A DNA stretch of 64,000 nucleotides from SLHU01 sp009929975 (GTDB lineage: Bacteria; Bacillota; Clostridia; Saccharofermentanales; UBA5734). Shown one piece after another: positions 51,893 through 60,129 of this stretch (position 1 is the stretch's first letter; the number at the start of each line of letters is the position of its first letter). Location: NCBI GenBank assembly GCA_040776905.1, contig JAXGZQ010000003.1, positions 248,001-312,000 of the forward strand, given 5' to 3'. A program made the position numbers and the translations under genes. Below the pieces are notes generated by a model that worked only from the letters and a program-made list of their open reading frames with translations, was not told where the DNA came from and did no database searches.

Positions 51893-52801
51893 TCAGGCCT
51901 GTGCCAGCTCCGCCAGGTCACTGATGTCATCGCCGAGCACCCTCAGGGTATTGAGGATTTCAGCCACCAGCAGCCGGTCAGATGACGCGTCCGGATGATG
52001 TTCGAGCCAGTCACGCAAAAATCCGATCGCACGCGTATCCCCAAGGTCCGCCAGGCAGGCGGCCGCCAGGTTTTTCCGCGGCGTTGCCGTCAGGCAGCGG
52101 GAAACGCATTGATACACCGCTGTATTGCCTGAACCGGCCGCCATGCGGACGACGGCGGACAACAGCGCTTCATCGACCTTTCTCAAAGAAGACGCGGCAG
52201 TAATCCGGGCGTCCAGTGTTTCAATAATCAGAGTGATCTGTGAACGGGCAGCAGTCAGTGTATACTGGATGAACGCATCCGATACAAGATCATACGGCAC
52301 CTCACTGTGGATGAATTTATCCAGCATCGCGCCGTAATGCGCGTCAGATGATCGTGTGCCCAGCCAATCAAGCAAAGCACTGACCGAGAGGATATCATCG
52401 CTGACGGGATCTCTGGGGCTGGCTGCCTGCCAGGAAAACCGCGTGATATGCTGGATCACCCGGTCAGTAATCTGATCCATCCGGCGCGGTTCAAGCCGTG
52501 CGATATAGTCAGGAATACCGTCATCACAGACATAAGAGGCACAGATAATCATTGACGCGAAATCTGCCGGTTCATCCAGTGTCTGCAGGAAATTGGCGAT
52601 GGTCTCATCAGATTCATGATGAAGAGGCGTGTTCTCAAACCAGTCGGTCATACGTCTGGCCGCGATTTTATCCAGGCCGAATAGCTCTCCGGCATTCTGG
52701 GGCTGCTGAGCCGCCTGCTGCATCAGCAAGGTATCATATACCTGTGCCAGAGCGTCATTGTAGTTTTCAAATATCATTTTCATCTGATTCTCGATATTCA
52801 T
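51893..52801 (-). CDS. Hypothetical helical-repeat (HEAT-like) protein
   Basis: 302 residues from ATG 52801, preceded by GGGAGG. Unrecognised. Mostly helical with repeated amphipathic pairs, for example LLSAVVRMAAGSGNTAVYQCVSRCL and NLAAACLADLGDTRAIGFLRDWLEHH, which look like HEAT-type repeats in the C-terminal half. No signal peptide. It stands between the tRNA block and hprK. Confidence 0.68.
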   Translation of the reverse strand: MNIENQMKMIFENYNDALAQVYDTLLMQQAAQQPQNAGELFGLDKIAARRMTDWFENTPLHHESDETIANFLQTLDEPADFASMIICASYVCDDGIPDYIARLEPRRMDQITDRVIQHITRFSWQAASPRDPVSDDILSVSALLDWLGTRSSDAHYGAMLDKFIHSEVPYDLVSDAFIQYTLTAARSQITLIIETLDARITAASSLRKVDEALLSAVVRMAAGSGNTAVYQCVSRCLTATPRKNLAAACLADLGDTRAIGFLRDWLEHHPDASSDRLLVAEILNTLRVLGDDISDLAELAQA

Positions 52802-52865
52802 CTGCCAACCTCCCGTCATCGGCTGCCCTGCCTGTCATCATCATATCGCGATCTCATATGACTGT

Positions 52866-52892
52866 AAAAAAAAGCCTCCACATGGGAGGCTC
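52866..52892 (-). terminator. Intrinsic terminator of the tRNA cluster
   Basis: Minus-strand GCCTCC and GGAGGC form a 6-bp stem with a 5-base loop, followed by eight T residues, directly after tRNA-Cys. Confidence 0.92.
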
Positions 52893-52966
<74 letters not shown>

Positions 52967-53005
52967 ATAATATTTTAGCCGATGAAATCTCACCGGCTAA
53001 AATCC

Positions 53006-53080
53006 TGGAGCGGGATACGAGATTCGAACTCGCGACTTTCACCTTGGCAAGGTGACACTCTACCACTGAGTTAATCCCGC
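53006..53080 (-). tRNA. tRNA-Gly (anticodon GCC)
   Basis: Acceptor GCGGGAT/ATCCCGC, anticodon loop TTGCCAA, T loop TTCGAAT, CCA encoded. Confidence 0.96.
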
Positions 53081-53084
53081 GTTT

Positions 53085-53160
53085 TGGTGGGTACTACAGG
53101 ACTTGAACCTGCGACCCCATGCGTGTGAAGCATGTGCTCTCCCGGCTGAGCTAAGCACCC
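53085..53160 (-). tRNA. tRNA-Val (anticodon CAC)
   Basis: Acceptor GGGTGCT pairs with AGTACCC with one G-U, anticodon stem CATGC/GCATG with loop TTCACAC, CCA encoded. Confidence 0.95.
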
Positions 53161-53164
53161 ATAT

Positions 53165-53239
53165 TGGTGACCCGTAGGAGAATCGAACTCCTGTCTTCGC
53201 CGTGAAAGGGCGATGTCTTGACCGCTTGACTAACGGGCC
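53165..53239 (-). tRNA. tRNA-Glu (anticodon TTC)
   Basis: Acceptor GGCCCGT/ACGGGTC, anticodon loop CTTTCAC, T loop TTCGATT, CCA encoded. Confidence 0.96.
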
Positions 53240-53242
53240 TTT

Positions 53243-53319
53243 TGGTAGCGGCGGTCGGATTTGAACCAACGACACTTCGGGTATGAACCGAATGCTCTGG
53301 CCAACTGAGCTACGCCGCC
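53243..53319 (-). tRNA. tRNA-Met (anticodon CAT), elongator type
   Basis: Anticodon stem TTCGG/CCGAA with loop TTCATAC. Acceptor GGCGGCG with CGCCGCT, and an overall sequence close to Bacillus elongator tRNA-Met. There is no C1-A72 mismatch as in initiator tRNA. CCA encoded. First gene of the cluster. Confidence 0.92.
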
Positions 53320-53360
53320 GAATTTGAAGGTGCTTGTTGCGATCCGCAAGACGCTTAATG

Positions 53361-53389
53361 ATTCTAACAAGAGGTCGGCGCTTTGTCAA
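53361..53389 (-). promoter_or_regulatory. Promoter of the five-tRNA cluster
   Basis: Minus-strand TTGACA (53384-53389), 17-base spacer and TAGAAT (53361-53366), about 40 bases before tRNA-Met. Confidence 0.9.
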
Positions 53390-53500
53390 CATGGAAACAA
53401 AGGTTTTCGCAGGTTTTTTCTCTGAATCAAAGAAGTCCTCCACCACCCGGCAGATCCACCTGCACAGGTCCGCAGCCTGCCTAGCAGGCTATGGACAGAC

Positions 53501-53531
53501 AAAAGCCCCGGAGGGATTCTCCGGGGCTTTT
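53501..53531 (-). terminator. Intrinsic terminator after rplL
   Basis: AAAAGCCCCGGAG and CTCCGGGGCTTTT form a 13-bp stem with a 5-base loop, 30 bases after the rplL stop codon. The end arms provide a T-run on either strand. Confidence 0.93.
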
Positions 53532-53561
53532 GCGACTATTTCATCTGTATGGAAGCGCTGC

Positions 53562-53945
53562 TTACTTGACTTCGACTTCAGCACCGGCTTCTTTCAGCTT
53601 GGCAGCCGCGGCATCGGCATCTTCCTTGCTGACATTCTCCTTGACGGGCTTCGGTGCTTCATCAACCAGGCCCTTCGCTTCTTTCAGACCGAGGCCTGTC
53701 AGCTCGCGGACGGCTTTGATGACATTGATCTTGCTGGCACCAGCTGCCTTGAGAATGACGGTGAACTCGGTCTGCTCTTCAGCCGCTTCAACCGCGCCGC
53801 CAGCAGCACCAGCCGCCGGAGCCGCTGCCATCGCTGCCGCGGATACACCGAATTCCTCTTCGAGTGTGCTGACCAGCTCAGCCAGTTCCAGAACGGACAG
53901 AGCCTTTACGTCTTCCATGATTTTGGTTATTTTTTCACTTGCCAT
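53562..53945 (-). CDS. rplL: Ribosomal protein bL12 (L7/L12)
   Basis: 127 residues: N-terminal dimerisation domain, Ala/Gly hinge (AAAMAAAPAAGAAGG) and the conserved C-terminal domain with FTVILKAAGASKINVIKAVRELTGLGLKEAKGLV (read as its core). Forms the ribosomal stalk that recruits translation factors. Follows rplJ by 28 bases. Confidence 0.97.
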   Translation of the reverse strand: MASEKITKIMEDVKALSVLELAELVSTLEEEFGVSAAAMAAAPAAGAAGGAVEAAEEQTEFTVILKAAGASKINVIKAVRELTGLGLKEAKGLVDEAPKPVKENVSKEDADAAAAKLKEAGAEVEVK

Positions 53946-53973
53946 GATCGTTTACCTCCAATATTTCCTTACA

Positions 53974-54540
53974 TCAGTTTGATGATTCAGCAGTTTCCTC
54001 TGTGACAGCAGCTGCCACGAGATCACCGGCCTTTTCCAGCCCGGCTTCTTCCATTTTTTCTTTCGCAGCATTCAGCAGAATCGCAAGCTTTGTCACAGGC
54101 GAAATCAGGCTAAATACCAGTTGACCGTAAAGAACTTCCACTGTCGGAATCGCGGCAAGCCGGTTGATCGCGTCAACCGTTACAACTTTCCCTTCCAGAA
54201 TACCGCCCTTGATTTCGAGTTTGTCGAATTTACCAGCGAATTCCTTAACCAGTTTCGCGGGCGAAACAGGATCGGAATCACTGTAGGCGATGGCAGTCGG
54301 GCCAACCAGAATGTCTTCCAGACCGGCATATCCTGCTTCTTTCAAAGCACGCTCCGACATCGTATTCTTAACCACCTGGTACGTCACATTGCCTTTACGC
54401 AGTCCGGCACGCATTTCAGTGTCCTGAGCCACCGTGAGTCCACGGTAGTCAGCGAATACAATTGTCTGGGCGCTTTTGAATTCCTCAGTCAGACCGGCAA
54501 CAATCTGTTCTTTGGCTTTCAGAACCTTTTTACTGGGCAT
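53974..54540 (-). CDS. rplJ: Ribosomal protein uL10
   Basis: 188 residues, base of the L12 stalk. Segments QTIVFADYRGLTVAQDTEMR and KNTMSERALKEAGY are typical, and the C-terminal helix binds L12 dimers. AAGGAGGTG precedes the ATG. The L10 leader with its own promoter lies upstream. Confidence 0.97.
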   Translation of the reverse strand: MPSKKVLKAKEQIVAGLTEEFKSAQTIVFADYRGLTVAQDTEMRAGLRKGNVTYQVVKNTMSERALKEAGYAGLEDILVGPTAIAYSDSDPVSPAKLVKEFAGKFDKLEIKGGILEGKVVTVDAINRLAAIPTVEVLYGQLVFSLISPVTKLAILLNAAKEKMEEAGLEKAGDLVAAAVTEETAESSN

Positions 54541-54690
54541 AAAGCACCTCCTTCTTGAATAAAATACCCCTCACGCATAAGCGCGGAGGGGTATTCATGT
54601 TCACCGGCGCGAACCGGAAAAAATCATAACCTCCGCCTCGGCAGGACATGTTTAAATCCATCAGGATTCCTGCTGTCTCAGGCGTGCTAC
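54541..54690 (-). promoter_or_regulatory. Ribosomal protein L10 leader RNA of rplJ-rplL
   Basis: The roughly 150-base transcribed leader carries structured elements, including TGTCCTGCCGAGGCGGAGG, typical of the L10 leader where L10(L12)4 binds. It ends with a terminator-like hairpin just before the rplJ ribosome-binding site. Confidence 0.8.
54558..54593 (-). terminator. Attenuator hairpin in the L10 leader
   Basis: TACCCCTC and GAGGGGTA form an 8-bp stem with an inner CGC/GCG pair, followed by TTTTATT on the minus strand, 18 bases before the rplJ start. Confidence 0.8.
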
Positions 54691-54693
54691 AGT

Positions 54694-54722
54694 ATTCTAT
54701 TCTGATTTTACATTTATGTCAA
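54694..54722 (-). promoter_or_regulatory. Promoter of rplJ-rplL
   Basis: Minus-strand TTGACA (54717-54722), 17-base spacer and TAGAAT (54694-54699), starting four bases after the rplA stop codon. Confidence 0.92.
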
Positions 54723-54725
54723 GAA

Positions 54726-55418
54726 TCAGCCGACTCTTGATGTATTGATCCTGATCCCGGGACCCATCGTTGAAGTGATTGTCACGCTGCGCAGGTACTG
54801 ACCTTTCGCCGCGGCAGGCTTCGCCTTGACAATCGCGTCCATCAGGGTCTTGTAGTTGTCAGCCAGCTTTTCCGAACCAAATGAAATCTTGCCGATGGAA
54901 CAGTGGATGATATTCGTCTTATCAAGACGATACTCAACCTTACCGGCTTTGATATCTTCGATTGCTTTCGCGACATCCATGGTCACGGTGCCGGACTTCG
55001 GGTTCGGCATCAGTCCCTTGGGACCGAGTACACGACCGAGACGTCCCACGACACCCATCATGTCAGGCGTTGCGACAACAACATCATAATCGAACCAGTT
55101 CTCCGCGGTGATTTTCGTGGCCAATTCTTCGGCACCGACAAAATCCGCGCCGGCCGCCTGGGCTTCATCGGCTTTCGGACCTTTGGCGAACACGAGCACG
55201 CGAACGACCTTACCGGTTCCGTGCGGCAGAACCACCGCGCCACGAACCTGCTGATCGGCATGACGTGAGTCAACCCCAAGGCGAACATGAAGTTCGACGG
55301 ATTCATCGAATTTGGCACTTGCCGTTTTCTGAACCAGCTCGATCGCCTCAGAAGGATCATAACTGGTGGAACGATCAAACAGTTTGACCGCGTCCTGATA
55401 GCGTTTTCCTCTTTTCAT
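54726..55418 (-). CDS. rplA: Ribosomal protein uL1
   Basis: 230 residues, L1-stalk protein. Conserved segments LGVDSRHADQQVRGAVVLPHGTGK and GPKGLMPNPKSGTVT (family core motifs) are present. Normal length. Follows rplK by 18 bases. Confidence 0.97.
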   Translation of the reverse strand: MKRGKRYQDAVKLFDRSTSYDPSEAIELVQKTASAKFDESVELHVRLGVDSRHADQQVRGAVVLPHGTGKVVRVLVFAKGPKADEAQAAGADFVGAEELATKITAENWFDYDVVVATPDMMGVVGRLGRVLGPKGLMPNPKSGTVTMDVAKAIEDIKAGKVEYRLDKTNIIHCSIGKISFGSEKLADNYKTLMDAIVKAKPAAAKGQYLRSVTITSTMGPGIRINTSRVG

Positions 55419-55436
55419 CGTATCACTCCTTCAGCG

Positions 55437-55865
55437 TCAGTCATCGACAACGACGACACCCATGCTTCTCGCGGTTCCTGCTACCATGCGGGCGCAGGAT
55501 TCGAGATCTGAAGCATTCGTATCAACCATTTTAATCTCAGCTATTTTCATAACCTCGGATTTGGTGATCTGTGCCACTTTGTCGCGATTCGGTTTCCCTG
55601 ATCCTTTTTCAACATTGCAAGCCTTTTTAATCAGCACGGGAACCGGAGGAGTCTTCGTAATGAAAGAGAACGAACGATCCGCGAAGACCGTAATGATGAC
55701 GGGAATGATGAGTCCGACATCCTTTGCTGTTCTTTCATTGAATTCCTTGACGAACATGGCGATATTGATGCCATGCTGACCAAGGGCTGGTCCTACCGGT
55801 GGCGCTGGTGTGGCTTTGCCGGCCGGGATCTGTAATTTTACATATCCGATAACCTTTTTTGCCAT
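55437..55865 (-). CDS. rplK: Ribosomal protein uL11
   Basis: 142 residues, binds the GTPase-associated centre of 23S rRNA. The proline-rich QIPAGKATPAPPVGPALGQHGINI start and the C-terminal VAGTARSMGVVV are typical. Confidence 0.97.
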   Translation of the reverse strand: MAKKVIGYVKLQIPAGKATPAPPVGPALGQHGINIAMFVKEFNERTAKDVGLIIPVIITVFADRSFSFITKTPPVPVLIKKACNVEKGSGKPNRDKVAQITKSEVMKIAEIKMVDTNASDLESCARMVAGTARSMGVVVVDD

Positions 55866-55933
55866 TTGTGTCCACCTCCCAATTTTCTACGCTTTCGCGT
55901 CTTATCTTCAAGCACGACTGTGCTGATAAGCCA

Positions 55934-56470
55934 TTAAATTCTCAAAATCTGTGTTAATTCCAGTTCAACCGGGGTTTCACGGCCAAACATCGAAACGAGA
56001 ACACGTACTTTCTTTTTATCAAGGTTGATTTCCTCAACCGTACCGATGAAGCTTTCCAGCGGTCCGTTGATGACTTTCACGGAATCACCGATTCCATAAT
56101 CAACCACAGGCTCCCAAGTTGATTCAAGACCCATCAGCATCAGCTCTTCCTCTGTCAGAGGAATCGGCTTTGAACTGCTCGGGCCGACAAATCCTGTTAC
56201 ACCGCGCGTATTGCGGACGATATACCAGATTTCATCCGTCAGGATCATTTTCACGAGAACATAACCGGGATAGATCTTTTTCTGGGTCACTTTGCGTTTG
56301 CCGTCTTTGATCTCAACCTGTTCTTCCATCGGAACCGACACTTCCTGGATAAAATCCTGAATGCCCCGGTTTTCCACGATCCGTTCCAGTGTTGCCTTGA
56401 CCTTGTTTTCATATCCCGAATAGGTATGAATGACATACCACTTCGCTTCCTGTATGGTTGCTTCTGTCAT
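55934..56470 (-). CDS. nusG: Transcription termination/antitermination factor NusG
   Basis: 178 residues from ATG 56470 (GGGAG upstream; an earlier in-frame GTG is less likely). NGN domain KWYVIHTYSGYENKVKATLE and KOW domain with DSVKVINGPLESFIGTVEEIN. Acts on RNA polymerase and links it to ribosomes. Directly follows secE. Confidence 0.97.
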   Translation of the reverse strand: MTEATIQEAKWYVIHTYSGYENKVKATLERIVENRGIQDFIQEVSVPMEEQVEIKDGKRKVTQKKIYPGYVLVKMILTDEIWYIVRNTRGVTGFVGPSSSKPIPLTEEELMLMGLESTWEPVVDYGIGDSVKVINGPLESFIGTVEEINLDKKKVRVLVSMFGRETPVELELTQILRI

Positions 56471-56508
56471 CTGCACGACTCCCTTATAACCCCGGTGACG
56501 AAATCCGG

Positions 56509-56883
56509 TTATTCATCTGTATCGTCACTGACAACGGGCTCTGTTTCCTGCGAGGTCTCATCTATTGTTGTTTCTATCGCAGGCGGTGCAGCGGTCTCGG
56601 TTTTGGGTGAGTAAAACCCGATTCCTTCAAGAATCCCGCCGAAGACAGAGTCAACTACAAAGAGAATGACGCTGGCAATAAGGCAGATCGCGAGAACGGT
56701 CGCTGTATTCTGAATCAGGCGCTTCCGATCCGGCCAGACAACGCGTTTCAGTTCAGCACGTAAATTGATGAAAAATGTTTTCAGTGATTTACCTGCCTGC
56801 GCCAGTCTGGCAAAAAAGCCCTTCTTGACAGCTTTTTGATTCTGCCTGCCGACGCGTTTGTTCTGGTTTTCATTTTTTGCCAT
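56509..56883 (-). CDS. secE: Preprotein translocase subunit SecE with an acidic C-terminal tail
   Basis: 124 residues. The SecE core is FFINLRAELKRVVWPDRKRLIQ followed by one membrane helix (AICLIASVILFVVDSVF). A basic N-terminal extension and a Thr/Glu/Asp-rich C-terminal tail after the helix make it longer than the usual 60-80 residues. It is part of SecYEG. AAGGA precedes the ATG; the gene lies between rpmG and nusG as usual. Confidence 0.92.
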   Translation of the reverse strand: MAKNENQNKRVGRQNQKAVKKGFFARLAQAGKSLKTFFINLRAELKRVVWPDRKRLIQNTATVLAICLIASVILFVVDSVFGGILEGIGFYSPKTETAAPPAIETTIDETSQETEPVVSDDTDE

Positions 56884-56919
56884 AAATCAGCCCATCCTTA
56901 CCAGTCCCAGCCTACTGAA

Positions 56920-57084
56920 TTATTTCGTCTCTCTATGCGGTGTGTGCTTACGGCAGAATCTGCAGTACTTGTTCATCTCAAGACGATCCGGATCATTCTT
57001 CTTGTTTTTCTTCGTGTCATAATTACGCTGTTTGCATACGCTGCACGATAGTGTGATTTTGTCTCTTGGACCTGTTTTGGCCAT
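56920..57084 (-). CDS. rpmG: Ribosomal protein bL33
   Basis: 54 residues (MAKTGPRDKITLSCSVC... HTPHRETK), with two CxxC pairs (Cys14/17 and a second pair), so this is the zinc-binding C+ form. GGAGGG precedes the ATG. First gene of the rpmG-secE-nusG unit. Confidence 0.95.
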   Translation of the reverse strand: MAKTGPRDKITLSCSVCKQRNYDTKKNKKNDPDRLEMNKYCRFCRKHTPHRETK

Positions 57085-57192
57085 GTGCGATTCCCTCCAA
57101 CTAATAGAAATCCTTGTGACTGCACCACAAGATGCTCCGAAACCTCATATTGTCTACATAAAAAAAGAAGCTATCTGCAGACAAGCAAACGA

Positions 57193-57221
57193 ATTCTATC
57201 ACAGGGGCCATGATTTGTCAA
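57193..57221 (-). promoter_or_regulatory. Promoter of rpmG-secE-nusG
   Basis: Minus-strand TTGACA (57216-57221), 17-base spacer and TAGAAT (57193-57198), about 110 bases before rpmG. The rest of the 226-base gap to hisE shows no gene. Confidence 0.9.
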
Positions 57222-57296
57222 ATGAATCAGACCCGTTCTGTGAGTGAATTTGTGCCTGAATAATCCCGATTCAAAAAGCAGGAATTAGCTGGATCC

Positions 57297-57312
57297 GAAT
57301 GGCCGGCCATTC
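57297..57312. repeat. Perfect 16-bp palindrome across the hisE stop codon
   Basis: GAATGGCCGGCCATTC reads the same on both strands and covers the end of hisE. No U-run follows. Confidence 0.5.
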
Positions 57313-57598
57313 ATCGCCGCTTCTTCAGTTCCTGGTAGATATCGTCGAGCGTGACTTCCTGTTCAACGAGGAGCACACTGACATGGTATAGCAGATCAGC
57401 GACCTCATAAGTCACTTCGTCACGCGACCGGTTTTTCGCCGCGATAATGACTTCAGCGGACTCCTCCCCGATTTTCTTACAGATTTTATCGACCCCTTTA
57501 TCGAACAGGTAATTCGTATATGACCCTTCGCGCGGATTGCTGCGCCGGTCGCTGATCACTGTGTACAGTTCATCCAGTATCGTACCAATCTGACTCAT
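57311..57598 (-). CDS. hisE: Phosphoribosyl-ATP pyrophosphatase
   Basis: 95 residues from ATG 57598 (AAGGAGGAG upstream). All-alpha NTP-pyrophosphatase fold with EGSYTNYLFDKGVDKICKKIGEES and DEVTYEVADLLYHVSVLL. It performs the second step of histidine synthesis. It is a separate gene here, although in many bacteria it is fused to hisI. Confidence 0.95.
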   Translation of the reverse strand: MSQIGTILDELYTVISDRRSNPREGSYTNYLFDKGVDKICKKIGEESAEVIIAAKNRSRDEVTYEVADLLYHVSVLLVEQEVTLDDIYQELKKRR

Positions 57599-57599
57599 T

Positions 57600-58805
57600 T
57601 TATTCTCCTCCTTTATCAGCAGCCGTGGTATGGTCCAAAGCGACCTGCCGGTAGAAACAGCTGCGGTTCCCGGTATGACAGGCGGCACCGATCTGACGGA
57701 CCTGGGCCAGAAGGCAATCCTGGTCACAGTCTACCTGCAGCTGGATCACTTGCTGGAAATGGCCCGATGTTTCACCTTTCAGCCACAGCTTATTCCGGCT
57801 GCGGCTGTAATAGTGCATCAGACGGCTGTCCAGTGTCAGTTCAAAGGCCTGCCGGTTCTGCCAGGCCACCATCAGGACCTGGCCGGATGATATATCCTGT
57901 ACCACAACCGGGATCAGCCCGCTGCTTCCGGGACTGAGTTCATTCCACAGAGACTTTGCGGGAGCATGGCTGGCGAACGGCTGCAGTGACGGAGCGGCAT
58001 CACAATCCCGGTCGACCGGAGCTTGAACTTCGGTGGCAGCTGCTTCTGTCTGGCGAACCGGCAGACCGCGCAGTACCAGATATTGCTTGAGAACCGGGAT
58101 GCTGACTTCTCCGAAATGGAACAGACTCGCCGCCAGAACCGCTTCCGCGCCGCCGATCGTGACAGCGTCCGCGAAATCTGACAGCCGGCCGGCCCCGCCG
58201 GAAGCGATGACCGGTATGTTGACGGCATCAGCGATCTGACGCGTGATATCCAGATCATATCCGGCTTTTGTACCATCCCGGTCCATGCTGGTCAGGAGAA
58301 TCTCCCCTGCGCCCAGCGCTTCGACACGACGGGCCCAATCAAGCGCGTTCAGTCCGGTCATCCGGGTTCCGCCGGCGATCAACACCTGGTACTCACCAAA
58401 TTCATCTTTGCGCACATCAATCGCGACGACCACACATTGACTGCCAAAACGCCGCGCTGCCGCCTCAACCAGAGCAGGATCCTGTACCGCCGCTGAGTTC
58501 AGCGATATCTTGTCCGCTCCGGCCTGAAGGATACGGCGAATGTCTTCGAGTGTGCGGATACCGCCACCGACAGTCAACGGGATGAAGACCTGGCTCGCGA
58601 CTTTTTCGACCACATCAAGCATGGTCCCGCGATCTTCAAGCGTCGCGGAAATGTCGAGAAAAACCAGTTCATCCGCTCCCGCGTCATTATAAGCCCGCGC
58701 GGCTTCGACCGGATCTCCGGCGTCACGGATGTCGACAAAATTCACACCTTTGACAACTCGTCCGTTTTTGACATCGAGACATGGGATTATCCTTTTTGCC
58801 AGCAT
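57600..58805 (-). CDS. HisF-HisI fusion: imidazole glycerol phosphate synthase cyclase subunit plus phosphoribosyl-AMP cyclohydrolase
   Basis: One 401-residue frame. Residues 1-250 are a complete HisF barrel: catalytic Asp11 (CLDVKNGRVVKG) and Asp130 (VAIDVRKD), and phosphate loops VGGGIRTLED and ASGGAGR. A low-complexity linker (about 251-285) joins a complete HisI domain (about 286-390) with FELTLDSRLMHYYSRSRNKLW and the zinc site VDCDQDC plus ACHTGNRSCF (Cys360, Cys376, Cys383). HisI is usually alone or fused to HisE. Here the cyclohydrolase (step 3) is tied to the cyclase (step 5). It overlaps hisA by 19 bases and precedes hisE by one base. Confidence 0.92.
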   Translation of the reverse strand: MLAKRIIPCLDVKNGRVVKGVNFVDIRDAGDPVEAARAYNDAGADELVFLDISATLEDRGTMLDVVEKVASQVFIPLTVGGGIRTLEDIRRILQAGADKISLNSAAVQDPALVEAAARRFGSQCVVVAIDVRKDEFGEYQVLIAGGTRMTGLNALDWARRVEALGAGEILLTSMDRDGTKAGYDLDITRQIADAVNIPVIASGGAGRLSDFADAVTIGGAEAVLAASLFHFGEVSIPVLKQYLVLRGLPVRQTEAAATEVQAPVDRDCDAAPSLQPFASHAPAKSLWNELSPGSSGLIPVVVQDISSGQVLMVAWQNRQAFELTLDSRLMHYYSRSRNKLWLKGETSGHFQQVIQLQVDCDQDCLLAQVRQIGAACHTGNRSCFYRQVALDHTTAADKGGE

Positions 58806-59500
58806 GCTTCCAACCTGACCTTTCCTTCGTAGATCGCCCGACCGACAATGACACCAGCCGCTCCGGTCTGACGAACCGCTTCAATATCCTGCATGGATCC
58901 GATCCCTCCGGACGCGATCACCTGCAGCGAGGTCATTTCCGTCAGGCGACGGACCTCATCGATCGCGGTTCCGGTCATCATGCCGTCCCGGCTGATATCG
59001 GTGAAGATCACCGTTGTCGCGCCGAGATCGCTCATCAGGCGGGCGAATTCCATCGTTTTCATACCGCTTCCCTGTGTCCAGCCTTCAACACGTACCTCTC
59101 CGTCAGCCGCGTCAATCCCGATGGCGATCCTCCCCCCATAGCGTTTCAGCGCGGATTCAGTCAGCCGGCGGTCGCGAACGGCCGCTGTACCGAGAACCAC
59201 CCGGTCAATCTGATGTTGATCGAGCAGGACTTCAATCTGTTCCATCGAACGGATACCGCCACCGGTCTGAATCTTCAGTCCGGTCGCGCTGCGGATATCG
59301 GCAATCTGGCGGGCATGATAGGGTTGGCCGCTGCGCGCCGCGTTCAGATCGACGATATGGATCCATGCCGCGCCGGCGGCTTGAAAGCGCCGGGCCAGTT
59401 CCAGAGGATTGCTGTGATATACCGTCACTTCGTCATAACGACCCTGGCGCAGACGGACACATTGTCCGTCCAGCAGATCGATTGCCGGGTAGATGATCAT
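58787..59500 (-). CDS. hisA: HisA isomerase (ProFAR isomerase)
   Basis: 237-residue TIM barrel. IIYPAIDLLDGQCVRL has the N-terminal catalytic Asp; the second catalytic Asp is in VIFTDISRDGMMTG. GGGIRSMEQI and ASGGIGSMQD are the phosphate loops. It converts ProFAR to PRFAR. The start overlaps hisH by 4 bases. Confidence 0.96.
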   Translation of the reverse strand: MIIYPAIDLLDGQCVRLRQGRYDEVTVYHSNPLELARRFQAAGAAWIHIVDLNAARSGQPYHARQIADIRSATGLKIQTGGGIRSMEQIEVLLDQHQIDRVVLGTAAVRDRRLTESALKRYGGRIAIGIDAADGEVRVEGWTQGSGMKTMEFARLMSDLGATTVIFTDISRDGMMTGTAIDEVRRLTEMTSLQVIASGGIGSMQDIEAVRQTGAAGVIVGRAIYEGKVRLEACWQKG

Positions 59501-60129
59501 TGTCCAGTTGTCTCCTTTATCTGATCCGCCGCCTGTCCGGATTGCCTGACCCAGCGGTCGAGCAGATCCAGACCGGCACGGCCGCTTTTTTCCGGGTGGA
59601 ACTGAGTCAGCAGGATGGAACCGGTCTGTACCGCGGCCGTGAACGAAACGCCATGGCGGGCCTGGGCGGCGACCAGTCGATGGTCAGCCGGTTCAACATA
59701 ATATGAATGAACAAAATAGTAGTCGGTCTGGACGGATAACAGCGGACTGCGGTTGTCAATCAGCTGATTCCAACCCATATGGGGTATTTTCAGGCCCGGC
59801 ATGGCCGGAAAACGGCGAACAGTGCCGGGCAGAATCGCCAGACCTTCCGCTTCGCCCTCTTCACTGGTCTCGAACATCAGCTGCATCCCGAGGCAGATGC
59901 CGAGAAAGGGACGCTCATGGCGGAGAAAACGCCTGATCGCTTCATCGAGGCCATGTTCACGCAGCTGCGACATAGCATAATGAATCGCTCCGACCCCGGG
60001 CAGAATGAGCCGCTCTGCCTCGGCGATGTGTCGCGGATCCCGGCTGATAACTGCGTCATGTCCGAGATAGCGGAGCGCTTTGGCAACGCTTCCCAGATTC
60101 CCCATTCCATAGTCAATGACAACAATCAT
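59497..60129 (-). CDS. hisH: Imidazole glycerol phosphate synthase glutaminase subunit
   Basis: 210-residue class I amidotransferase: nucleophile Cys79 in FLGICLGMQLMFE, and the His-Glu pair in LTQFHPEKSG. Supplies ammonia to HisF and with it releases AICAR. Overlaps purC by 4 bases. Confidence 0.96.
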   Translation of the reverse strand: MIVVIDYGMGNLGSVAKALRYLGHDAVISRDPRHIAEAERLILPGVGAIHYAMSQLREHGLDEAIRRFLRHERPFLGICLGMQLMFETSEEGEAEGLAILPGTVRRFPAMPGLKIPHMGWNQLIDNRSPLLSVQTDYYFVHSYYVEPADHRLVAAQARHGVSFTAAVQTGSILLTQFHPEKSGRAGLDLLDRWVRQSGQAADQIKETTGQ

